A stretch of DNA of 64,000 nucleotides from Pollenia angustigena (lineage: Eukaryota > Arthropoda > Insecta > Diptera > Polleniidae). This document shows positions 55,170 through 64,000 of this stretch, piece after piece. Location of the stretch: NCBI GenBank assembly GCA_930367215.1, contig OV884056.1, forward strand, positions 56,482,308 through 56,546,307, in the 5' to 3' direction. The translations under genes and the position numbers were made by a program. Each line of letters opens with the position of its first letter. Position 1 is the first letter of the stretch. The notes under the pieces were generated by a model, which saw only the letters and a list, made by a program, of their open reading frames with translations, did no database searches and was not told the origin of the DNA.

Positions 55170-56010
55170 CAAATAGTACCAAAGACGTTAAAAAAGGTAT
55201 GTTTATCCGTGATCATATTATATCGAAGGTCTTCTTTAATTTAGCACACAATAATACACTTAGTAGACTCCAAGGAAATACATTCCATTTAACACAAATA
55301 CTTTCTAGGGATAAAATTGAGAAATAGTATCAAAGAGGTTAAAAAATTAACCTTTTTGATCACTATTGTGTCAAGGGTCCCACTGATTCTAACATATAAT
55401 TAAGAAATATACTGCAAAGAATTGTGTGTATAAATTTGAACACAGACACATTCAAGAGACAAAAATGTGCCAAAGAGATAAAAAAAATGTGATTTATATT
55501 ATTCAACGATTTTCTGCTACAATAGAAATTTTAAAAATGTATCCTTGTACTTTTATTAAATTTCCAATTTTACACCCCGTAGGGCGCACTGATATACCAT
55601 TTTCTCCATCAACTGGACCAAATTTTTTTTTTTTTTTTTGGTAGTACCATTCGTTTTAAGTAATTGCTGATAATTTGTTCGACATTTTACGTTCGAATGT
55701 TTGCTTGTATTGTCAACAATCGTCAATCGACATCATCAATAAACTTTCTGGGGGGTCTTTAGTAGCCCTACGTGATAAGTGGCTGTTATTGTTATAATGT
55801 TATAACACTTTGACCAGAAATAATACAAATTTAAACAACGACAGCAACAAAAAATCAAATGTGTTTATTATCAATGTCAAATAGTGTCAAAGATAATGTA
55901 GGTGGGTAAATTTACCAGTGCCTAGGAACATATTTAGAATAATTCTACAACCTTATTGATTACAAAACGTAAAACAGAAACTTGATGTTCGGTTAATCGA
56001 ATTCACAAAT
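55170..56010. other. AT-rich intron sequence
   Basis: Apart from a T-run near 55624-55641 I see no structured feature. Confidence 0.4.
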
Positions 56011-56020
56011 TTACCACATA

Positions 56021-56864
56021 CACACAGAAAAAAATACCCATGTAAAATTAACATGGAAAAATGTTGATTGAGAATCATGTTAAATTTCAGAAAAATTATG
56101 CCCTTTACTTAAATTTATCATTATTTCATATTAATTTTTAATAAAAAATATCAAAATAAGCTTAAATTACGTTTATTTAATATTATTTACTGTTAAAAAA
56201 ATAAAAAAATAAAAAATATTAAAATATAAATAAATCTGGATTCAATATTGAACCCATAAAAACCTGTTTTGTATTAAAATCAAAAGTTTATCTTGTTAAA
56301 TTAACATGCATACCTACTTAATTATGTACATTTTTTATTTTCACTTTTAAAATATGTTATAAAAAGAAAACAATTCCCGTATTCTTTTAATTAAAATTGT
56401 TTATTTAAATAGTACATCAAGTTTTCAAAGTAGAATGATGACCATATCGGGCGATTCTGCTGATGCTTCTGTTAACAAAAGAGAATACAAAATAAGTGAA
56501 ACATGTGTTACAGGGTTTTGAATTATTCTTACATAAATGCAAATGTTGTCTGAAGCTTCTTCACACTGTTAAAATACACTCAAACCCATTTGATTCTACA
56601 TGAAATTCACGTTGTTTCAACTGGAAATAACTTTCATTCAACGTGATTCCGATTGTTATTTCAATATAAATTACATTTTGCTCTAACTTTACTGCAATGT
56701 TAAATTAACATGAATTATAGTTATATCAAAAGAAAAAAATGTTGTTCGCAGTTATTGTAAAATCAGGTTGAATTAACATGAAACCCGTATGAAGCAAAAT
56801 CACCACCGAAAAAATTTAAATCAACCTTGTTTTCGACGTTTTTAACTTGATTTTTTTCTGTGTG
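56021..56864. mobile_element. Tc1/mariner-like MITE with CACACAGAAAAAAAT ends
   Basis: The ends CACACAGAAAAAAAT and ATTTTTTTCTGTGTG are flanked by TA (56019-56020; 56865-56866). The 844-bp interior repeatedly contains AAATTAACATG and its inverse (near 56046, 56300, 56703 and 56772), suggesting subterminal binding-site-like repeats. Non-coding. Confidence 0.7.
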
Positions 56865-56950
56865 TATAAAAAATGGCTCTAAAAATCTTTAGTATCGGAG
56901 CAAATTTTATATACATACTTATGTACTCATAAATACGTAGATCCATAATT

Positions 56951-57045
56951 CAGTCAAAACTAACTATTACTTTTATTTCTAGCTAACAATATGTTTTTGG
57001 CAGTTATAACTTAATTATAACTGAACTTGGTGAAATTGGCCGTAA
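56951..57045. mobile_element. Small MITE, copy 2
   Basis: Second copy of the element at 6668-6777: CAAAACTAACTATTACTTTT, TAACAATATGTTTTTGGC and TTAATTATAACTGAACTTGG are shared. Confidence 0.6.
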
Positions 57046-57356
57046 ACTTCGTAGGGCTAATCCATAATTGATCGTGCCCTTATAAAGCTTCCATTTCCAA
57101 AAAGCGATTTAACCCTTTTAAATCGCTCAACATTTTGCAAGTTAAATTTTAACATTAACTTTTAAAACGTCAAAAATTAAAATTTTCAATCACCGTTATA
57201 TCCTTAAAGGTATGTGCTATATTAGTAAGCTAGGCCTGAAAACGGCCTAATATATTCAATGTAAGATGTGCCAATTTTTCCAAAATTATTATAAAGTTTT
57301 CTTTATTTTACTTTATTCGCGTATTGGAAAAAAAATGAACAGTTTTTACCTTTTAG

Positions 57357-58653
57357 CAGAGACTGAAACCGAACACAAGCCCAAACGTGTTCAGGTTCGC
57401 TGTTCATAAAAATTTTGAACCCAAATAGCACGTTAACCTGGGCAGATCATGTCACAAATGCCTCTGGAAAAACATTATCTATGCTACGTACTCTATGGCC
57501 CACACAATACTGTACACGACTTAAAATCAGGCTGCTGCTTGCAAAAACTTATTTAATACCCACCTTAACTTATGCCTGCGAAGTTTTTTCAAGTTGTGAT
57601 GCAAACAGTAAAACGAGACTTAATGTAACGTTCAACAACATAACTAGATACGTTTATGGACTTAAGCTTTACGAAAATAGTGAGCATATTACCTTCTATA
57701 CAGGGAAAATTCTCGGCGTACAGTTCCATGATCATATGAAAATACGAACATTGTTATTCTTGCATAAAATCATATCAACTCACGAACCTGATTACCTTTA
57801 TAGCCGGCTTAGTTTTAGTCCATTTGGCAGAAACAGAACATTAATACAACTTATATCAAATTGGCAGTTCGTTGTAAATGCAATACGTCTTTGAAAAACT
57901 TTTCCTCCAATCATTAGGGAAACCAGCAACGCTCCACTTTTTAAAAAAAGAATTCTCAATTTTTATTGTAACTTAAAACTCCATGCACTTTTTATATACA
58001 TATTTACTTCCTGATAAATTCAAATATTTTAGAACTTATACTCTGTATGTCATTTTTTAATATCTTCCTTTTACCAGCTCAATAGTTATAACTTAATTTA
58101 AACAATTTAAATCTTAATGACACGTTTTTTTTTTTTATAAAAAAACTCATGTTTTGTTATAGAAGGTACCAAATGAATAAATAAACCCGTTGGACCCAAA
58201 AATCCCACCAGGTTCAGGCTCAACAATATAAAATAAATATTCTTGCTGTTCATGGCGTGAGAAAAATTTGATAGAAAAATCATTAAAAAAAAACATTTTA
58301 TTTCTTGCACTCATAAAAAATTCTAGAAGTTTTTGCAAATGTTAAAAAATAAAACTAAAACTACAAGAAGAGAAGATGAAATTAGGCAATTTTTTAGAAT
58401 CTGGGGTGTTTAATTAGAGCTTACATTCTTTTAAGCCTTGAAATTTATTTTGTCACCACAAAGAACAAACTTAAAAGACGAAAACTTGAAAAATGTATTA
58501 ATTATAAAATTAAACGATAATTTCTTTGAAAAATAAATAAGTCTCCTACTAATAAAACATTTGTACTTTAATTTTAAATTTTGAACCCGAACCTGAAATA
58601 TATATTTTGATTAACCCGAATCTGAACCAATTTTTTCAGGGTTTCAGTCCCTG
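57357..58653. mobile_element. Non-autonomous hAT element, CCTTTTAG duplication
   Basis: The tips CAGAGACTGAAACC and (inverted) CAGGGACTGAAACC match with one mismatch. The flanking 8-mers CCTTTTAG are identical (57349-57356; 58654-58661). The left sub-end has GTTCAGGTTCG and the right TTTGAACCCGAACCTGAA. It carries a LINE reverse-transcriptase fragment at 57413-57975, either captured or inserted. Confidence 0.9.
57413..57975 (+). pseudogene. LINE reverse transcriptase C-terminal fragment
   Basis: The frame reads STLTWADHVTNASGKTLSML, then PTQYCTRLKIRLLLAKTYLI, LTYACEVF, FNNITRYVYGL and WQFVVNAIRL. A TGA at 57892 follows, where the family usually has a tryptophan, then NAPLFKKRI. This is the region after the YADD box in jockey/CR1-type LINEs. 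The catalytic core, endonuclease and 5' end are missing. It lies inside the hAT element at 57357-58653. It differs from the jockey-like copy at 17.4 kb. Confidence 0.8.
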
Positions 58654-58661
58654 CCTTTTAG

Positions 58662-59833
58662 TAAACCGATTTACTCAGAAATTGGTGAAAATCTATCTTC
58701 TAGTTCCTATAGAAGCCATTCTCTAAAATGATACTCTATTGTTCATAGATTTCTAAAATACATATTTCGGCCTGAATACAAGCGCAAACTATAAAAACTA
58801 TTGAAAATAAGTATTTCTGCCAGCAATCCTAAAAATTGTTCGATTCAATACAAATTTGGGACTTTTTTGCGGGATAGAACCGCGTTACAAGTTTTCATGA
58901 TAACGCAGATTAATAATGGACAGTGTTGCCAACACTTTGTGACCAAAAATGGCTAAAAAAAATGTTAAGCAAGCTTTTTCTAACAAAAGAAAATAAATAA
59001 AAAATTTTAAAATTAATTTTTTGCAATAAAATAAAAGATAAAAGAAAAAAAATTCAAATATGTATCTACGCAAACACAAAACCCCTAATTTTTTTTACTG
59101 GTCTTATACTACATTTATCCCTACAAATCTTATTAAAAAAAAAATTATTAGAACTGGAAATATTAATAAAGATATCATATTTAATTTTTATTTTATTTAA
59201 AAAAACAAGTAAACGATGTCTTTGCAGACATGTCTCTTTTATTCATACTCTTTTGAACATTTTACTAAAAACCTTTTCATTTACACGATGTTTTTCAACC
59301 ATGTTTTTTTGCCTAATATATATAAGAAAAAGTATTTCGTGTCTGTTTGGAAACCCCTTTTCTTCTCTATCAAAATTGCCTTCACACAAAACAAACTGGT
59401 TTGTTAGACATATCTGAAAAGACATCATATAAGTGCAGCCTTAAAGTACTATACTCGGCTTTGCCGAATCTTATTTACCATTCATCATAGTAAAAAAGTA
59501 TGGTATCGGCACTATCGTGTCAAAATCTTTTTTCCGGAAGCATATTTGTACATTCGCTAGGGAAAATAATAGGTCGATTTTGCAGATCTTTAAAAAAAAC
59601 AAAAATCAGATCATAACTAGCTTGTTTTGTATGGTTTCATTTAAGATACTTGTGTTGGGCCCAGGTGAAATAATGCACCTATTTATCTTTATCTGAGCCC
59701 AATGATTATTTTTTTTTTTTTATTTAATTCATTTATTATAATTTGTTTACATTTAAAAAGAACACGTCAAATAAGATTTTCCAGCCGGGTGGTGTTGAAT
59801 TACTTTGTAAAGGTTTGTTTTCTACAAAAAACC
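58662..59833. other. Intron with hAT solo end and DINE-like tail
   Basis: CAGTGTTGCCAACACTTTGT at about 58921 is one end of the TTAGCCATTTTT family. A CTCGGCTTTGCCGAATCTTA tail near 59453 resembles a DINE-like 3' end. Otherwise AT-rich with nothing recognised. Confidence 0.5.
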
Positions 59834-59973
59834 TTTCAGACTCGGCAAGTTACTTGCGCAACTCTTGGTTTGTAGATGTCAGAGGTAAGGTCTCGGGTTA
59901 AGGGGAAACAATTGAGTACAGACTTTGTTGTACTCGGCAAGTGACTTGTGCAACTAACTTGCCGTGTCTGAAA
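59834..59973. mobile_element. 140-bp MITE with TTTCAGAC(T/A)CGGCAAG ends
   Basis: The ends TTTCAGACTCGGCAAGTTA and (inverted) TTTCAGACACGGCAAGTTA differ at one of 19 positions. A second internal ACTCGGCAAGTGACTTG copy lies near the right end. Non-coding. Confidence 0.7.
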
Positions 59974-60103
59974 CTGTATGTATATGAGAAGTTGTAATAT
60001 AAAACAACGCTTACCGCTTTACTTGAGGATTACGTAACTGTAAGATGTTGGTTTTATATTTTATTTTTAAAAAATGTTTCTTTTTTTCTCTTAGTACCTT
60101 CTT

Positions 60104-60134
<31 letters not shown>

Positions 60135-60574
60135 GATAATTCTCAATTCACCCACCTTAACACGTCTGCATACATTTGTAGCGAAAAGACGAAAATACGT
60201 AAAAGGAAAACATTTACTTAGGCATGAATTAATTTTGTTTAAATGACACGTTTTTGGTGTTTCAGTCTCTCAATAATTGTAATAATATTGGTAAACACAT
60301 ACACTATTATTTACACATACATAATCAAACCTAATTTTTTAAAAAAGGGACACGAAATTTAAATATTTAAAAAAAATTAAGGTCAATAACAAATTGTAAT
60401 CCTTTGAAAATTAATGTACATACAAGTATACATACATATGTACATACTTAAACGTCTATTAAAAACAATAAAACAACAATTTATTTAAATAAAATTGTAT
60501 ATACATATGTACATATAAAAAAATTGCTAATTATGTATTTTATTTTTTTATTTTTTGTTGTTTTGCTTGGCCAG

Positions 60575-60646
60575 ACGTCTAATTAGTAATCCTTTAAAGC
60601 AGTTAAGTGGAGATACATTTTTTAAAAATTATCATTTGGATGCTTT
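60575..60646 (+). CDS. Lgr3: Relaxin-type LGR receptor, last full-LRR exon
   Basis: A 72-nt exon. The acceptor TTGCTTGGCCAG precedes 60575 and the donor GTAAGT starts at 60647. Phase 2 on both sides. It encodes RLISNPLKQLSGDTFF and KNYHLDAL. The SNPL...F register corresponds to the penultimate repeat of vertebrate relaxin receptors. Its separation by 44 kb from the preceding LRR exon is unusual. Confidence 0.88.
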
Positions 60647-60708
60647 GTAAGTCATTTGTATTTAATAAATATTTTAAGAAAAACTAAATTTTGTTGTTAC
60701 CTTTACAG

Positions 60709-61152
60709 ATCCTTAGGTCACACCCCTTTAAGAATCGAAAGTTCCTTTATGCAATGTTTAAATGTTTCGTATTTAAATCTCACTGGTATTCGCTTTGATA
60801 TGATAGAATTTGATATGATTAAAGTTATGTCGAGCTTAAAATATATTATCTACGATCGTTTTTATTTCTGTTCCATGTCTCCGAATGTTCGTATGTGCAA
60901 ACCGAATTCGGATGGTGTGTCCTCGTTTAAAGATCTGCTGAGTAAACCGGTTTTACGCTACTCGGCTTGGATAATGGCCTTTATAACCATAACCGGCAAC
61001 ATCATGGTACTGTGGGGCCGATTTATTTATCGTGATGAAAATATTGCTGTTACAATGGTGATACGAAATTTGGCTTTGGCCGATATTTTGATGGGTTTTT
61101 ACTTGTTGACAATTGGTTTGCAGGATATACGTTATAGGAATATATACCATAG
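60709..61152 (+). CDS. Lgr3: Relaxin-type LGR receptor, hinge, TM1 and TM2 exon
   Basis: A 444-nt exon after a 62-bp intron. The acceptor CTTTACAG precedes 60709 and the donor GTGAGT starts at 61153. Enters and leaves in phase 2. It encodes the end of the LRR domain, a cysteine-containing hinge (YFCSMSPNVRMC, then DGVSSFKDLLSKPVLR), TM1 (WIMAFITITGNIMVLWG), a short loop, and TM2 with the class A signature NLALADILMGFYLL followed by QDIRYRNIYHR. The C..C-PxxDGxSSFxDLL hinge is specific to relaxin-type LGRs. TM3-TM7 must be encoded downstream of the window. Confidence 0.93.
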
Positions 61153-61409
61153 GTGAGTTTTAAAAATTTCAAAAGTAAATATTAGTAAAGGTAAAAGACT
61201 GATTAATAGCTCGAACTTCAGTGTAACTTATTCTTAAGGTTTTGCTTACAATTGATTCTACACTTTCGGAATAACTTGAGTGCTATTCACTTAAATATTG
61301 ACATATTATCGAATACCGTGTCATACGAACGTTTTTTCATAGAAAGAAAATCTCGATGACAGAACTATTGCTGCAAGCAGATACCATTATTTCGGTAAAA
61401 GTAAAAGTA

Positions 61410-61664
61410 AAGTTAAAAAAAACATACATAAAGCTATGATTTCGATGATTTCATTCTATTGCTTGGACCTTGCGATTACGTACCAAATACAATGTCATTG
61501 AAATGATCGCCTCTAGATTTGGTTGCAGCAGTCAATCCTTTTGAGGTAATTTTCTACCACTTTTTCGCACATTTCGGTCGGTATCTCTGCGATTACTTGA
61601 CGAATGTTGGTTTTTAAATGATCCAATATTAGGGGACTATCCTCGTACATACGGCATTTGACAT
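61410..61664 (-). pseudogene. Tc1/mariner transposase C-terminal fossil
   Basis: The minus strand reads DHLKTNIRQVIAEIPTEMCE, then KVVENYLKRIDCC. After a one-frame shift it reads SRGDHFNDIVF. LKxNIRxVIAEIP..MC..V.ENYxxRxxxC...GGHxxDIVF is the usual C-terminus of one insect Tc1/mariner (IS630-like) transposase group. The catalytic part is missing, replaced on the plus side by the 48-bp minisatellite. It lies just after the TM1-TM2 exon, in the next intron. Confidence 0.75.
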
Positions 61665-61676
61665 TAGTAGTGTGTT

Positions 61677-62064
61677 TATGCCGCTTCTACGGCACTTTTT
61701 TCATACAAAGTTGGGAGCCAATCCTATGCCGCTTCTACGGCACTTTTTTCATACAAAGTTGGGAGCCAATCCTATGCCGCTCCTACGGCACTTTTTTCAT
61801 ACAAAGTTGGGAGCCAATCCTATGCCGCTCCTACGGCACTTTTTTCATACAAAGTTGGGAGCCAATCCTATGCCGCTCCTACGGCACTTTTTTCATACAA
61901 AGTTGGGAGCCAATCCTATGCCGCTCCTACGGCACTTTTTTCATACAAAGTTGGGAGCCAATCCTATGCCGCTCCTACGGCACTTTTTTCATACAAAGTT
62001 GGGAGCCAGTCCTTTTATACTGTAGGGATTCCAAATATGATTTTCCATACAAAGTTGGGAGCCA
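61677..62064. repeat. 48-bp minisatellite, seven units
   Basis: Near-identical tandem units containing TATGCCGCT(T/C)CTACGGCAC and CATACAAAGTTGGGAGCC. Seven full units to about 62020, plus a partial one ending at 62064. Each unit holds a short palindrome (TGCCG...CGGCA). The length is a multiple of three, which makes two spurious long frames. Confidence 0.92.
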
Positions 62065-62977
62065 GTAAATTTTGTGAGGGATGAAAATTTTACTTGTGCA
62101 TAAGAATTTGTGGGAAAATTTTTTTTTTGTTTATAGTGGCAGGTGTTAAATTTTACTTATACGTGTCTTGAATATTTGTTTATGACTTTTTTTTTGCTTG
62201 TGCGTATTCATATTGATGATTTACAAGTTGTTGGTGTGAAATTTCTTCGTGGACGTCTCCGTCTTGAAGATTTTAAAAATTTTGTTAGGAATGATAATTT
62301 TACTTGTGCGTTTTCGTATTAAAGATAAAACTGATTGTGAAATAATTATTTTTAGTTTTTTCAGTTATTGTGTGTGTGTTTAGAATAGTTAATGACTTTG
62401 TTGCATAGGTTTCCTAGTGACTTTTTGCTTTGAATGACTCGGTAGGTTTGTGGGATAGTGAGCTGGTCTATTAGTATAAGGGTTGAATATTTGATTATCA
62501 CCAGAGACTCTGGTCTGTTTCACTACAACGGACTAAGGATCTAAGCAACTATTGATCGGTTGTGTGTGTGTGTATGATTGATAACGATTATTCATGTGAA
62601 AAGTAGGATTCCATCCACTTGTTTTTTGTATCAACAGCAACCAGCTGCACATTAACTGTGTTTACATAATTAATCAGCATAAATACTCAGAATTATATTA
62701 TAAAAAACAGTAGAAAGTAACTTCTTGGTTAATATTTTTCCTTATCGTACTCTACTCCTCCTTATTTATAACAACAACAACTTAGAATATACATGAATAG
62801 AGCTGACGCAGCTGTGACAAGTCAAACAGAAAACAAATCCAAAAAAACAAAATGTTTGGTTTTCTGAAATTCTTTAATTTTACTTAAATAAACCCCGCCC
62901 CTTATTTATAAATTTGTTAACTAATGAAATATGACGGGACTGTACCAAAAATATGATTAATTATGAAAAAATTTTTG

Positions 62978-63016
62978 TATAAATACCGCTGTTATTTCTC
63001 AATCGAAATCAGTCTT
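62978..63016 (+). promoter_or_regulatory. TATA box and initiator
   Basis: TATAAATA at 62979-62986 lies 32 bp upstream of the A of an insect-type initiator TCAGTC (63009-63014, A at 63011), the spacing of a functional fly core promoter. The downstream ATG at 63095 opens the long zinc-finger ORF with an 84-nt leader. No clear DPE is seen. Promoter activity is inferred. Confidence 0.6.
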
Positions 63017-63094
63017 GTTTGACAAATCATAAAGTGAAATTTAAATTTTTAATTACTTAAATAAAAAAAAAAAAAATATTATCCTAAAATAAAA

Positions 63095-64000
63095 ATGCCT
63101 TCTTTTGTGTGCGATTATTGTAAAAAAGTGTTTACACAAAACAAAAACTTAACGCGTCATATAAGATTATTTCATGATGGTCCGTCCACATCATGGAAGT
63201 GTATTACATGCAACTTGAAATTCGCAAACCACGATGAATTTCATAAGCATAATCATTTGACTGAACACTTGAAAGAAATGAGTGAACTTGAGAATGTTTA
63301 TTGCGATGTATGTAATACACATATACCAAAATCAAAATTTAATCATCATTTAAGGACAAATGACCACAAAATGAATTGTGAAAAATCTAAAGACAATAAT
63401 AATATTAGCTGTATTAAGACCACTTTTAAAAACCGAATCGCCACATATCTACTAGAGAACGAACATACCGAAAATTTATTGCCCGAAAAGTTTCTAGGAG
63501 AAATAAAACCGAAAATTATTCAATTGTTGAAGAATATTATTCAGAAGTATTCTGCAATAAAATTCAACATTGAATTATTTTGCGAGTATGTGCTGGTAAA
63601 GGAAGAAGAAGACGCATGCACTATCGACATGAAATCTCATCAAACAAAAATGGTTATCTTAAATGCTGCAACAACAACGGATGATATTCTTAAGCTTTAT
63701 GATGATCATTGCAATATTGTTATGAGAAAGATGAGCGAGTTTCAGGAGCGAGATAGTGGATGGGCCTTAATAGAGATCTCCCATCTTGAAATAAATATCA
63801 ATAAATATAGCTCTATCAAAGGATCGCAATACCTTCCTTTACCAGCAACAATAATGAGAAAGAAAGCCTGTATAAACGTTCAAAATAAAGACGAGTACTG
63901 CTTCAAGTGGGCAATAATATCAGCACTATACCCAGTCGCTCCTGATTATACAAAGAGATGTTCATCATATAAAATTAATAATATTGAAGATGACATCATT
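63095..64000 (+). CDS. C2H2 zinc-finger protein of a virus-like/selfish element (partial)
   Basis: An uninterrupted frame of 302 codons from ATG 63095 to the window edge, with no stop. Residues ~4-26 are a canonical C2H2 finger (CDYC, 12 residues, H, 4 residues, H). Residues ~36-60 form a second finger-like unit (CITC...H..H) and ~75-100 a third (CDVC...HH...H). The middle is charged and helical. Residues ~225-280 contain DSGWALIEISHLEININKY, YLPLP, KACINVQNKDEYCFKWAI and SALYP. I associate this last block with large insect and hydra proteins continuing into a family-B DNA polymerase in Polinton/adintovirus-like or related elements; that link is from memory. Same strand as the receptor. A host zinc-finger gene is the less likely alternative. 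Confidence 0.7.
   Translation, partial: MPSFVCDYCKKVFTQNKNLTRHIRLFHDGPSTSWKCITCNLKFANHDEFHKHNHLTEHLKEMSELENVYCDVCNTHIPKSKFNHHLRTNDHKMNCEKSKDNNNISCIKTTFKNRIATYLLENEHTENLLPEKFLGEIKPKIIQLLKNIIQKYSAIKFNIELFCEYVLVKEEEDACTIDMKSHQTKMVILNAATTTDDILKLYDDHCNIVMRKMSEFQERDSGWALIEISHLEININKYSSIKGSQYLPLPATIMRKKACINVQNKDEYCFKWAIISALYPVAPDYTKRCSSYKINNIEDDII

Larger units (their letters stand above)
16461..60574 (+). other. Giant ~44-kb receptor intron
   Basis: Intron joining phase-2 LRR exons at 16460 and 60575. It contains nearly all the mobile elements of the window, including the R1-clade LINE and the 3.3-kb inverted-repeat element. Small microsatellites (TATG)n occur at about 16483-16500 and 41019-41050. 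No host exon is visible inside it, but a 72-nt exon lost in AT-rich sequence cannot be fully excluded. Confidence 0.75.

Noticed and set aside
61658..62068. Overlapping 136- and 117-residue plus-strand frames
   Set aside because: Produced by the 48-bp minisatellite; both frames repeat a 16-residue unit.

Overview
This is an AT-rich animal genomic window and almost certainly comes from a higher (calyptrate-type) fly. The evidence is short insect-style introns, DINE/Helitron-type repeats with the usual fly termini, an R1-clade LINE, abundant hAT, Tc1/mariner and PIF-like miniature elements, and a host gene whose relatives are the fly leucine-rich-repeat relaxin-type receptors. No bacterial operon, rRNA, tRNA gene or CRISPR array is visible.

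Host gene: one plus-strand gene runs through nearly the whole window, an LDLa + LRR + 7TM receptor (relaxin-receptor-like, probably the Lgr3 orthologue; Lgr4 is not excluded). Eight exons can be placed with canonical splice sites and matching phases: 4467-4889 (LDLa), 9552-9652 (LRRNT), 10008-10087, 10154-10441, 10702-10773, 16389-16460, 60575-60646 (LRRs) and 60709-61152 (LRR end, hinge, TM1, TM2). The signal-peptide exon lies upstream of the window or is unrecognised. The remaining transmembrane exons lie downstream. The intron between 16460 and 60575 is about 44 kb and is packed with mobile DNA.

Mobile DNA: 17.4-18.86 kb holds a decayed jockey-like LINE reverse transcriptase. At 18.86-24.26 kb a GC-richer, 5'-truncated R1-clade LINE with two intact ORFs (CCHC protein; APE endonuclease + reverse transcriptase) appears to be inserted into its 3' end. 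At 33.85-37.13 kb is a 3.3-kb element with ~0.6-kb terminal inverted repeats and a three-exon gene for an uncharacterised multicopy insect protein family that may be an unrecognised DDE-type transposase. It is interrupted by a premature stop. Five non-autonomous hAT-type elements with 8-bp target duplications readable from the sequence lie at 39.0-40.6, 41.5-42.3, 45.3-45.6, 53.8-55.2 and 57.4-58.7 kb. PIF-like miniature elements with 3-bp TAA duplications lie at 11.5 and 52.9 kb, the first with its empty site preserved in an adjacent tandem duplicate. There are fossils of hAT, Tc1/mariner (two), piggyBac and Helitron proteins, two copies of a tRNA-derived SINE, DINE-like repeats, and minisatellites of 18, 48, ~150 and ~490 bp. 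Several nested insertions can be ordered in time.

Right end: at 63.1 kb an uninterrupted plus-strand ORF (302 codons, running off the window) begins 84 bp downstream of a good TATA/initiator pair. It has C2H2 zinc fingers and a region I associate with large virus-like or selfish elements carrying a family-B DNA polymerase. With the 33.8-kb element it is the best candidate for something little described.
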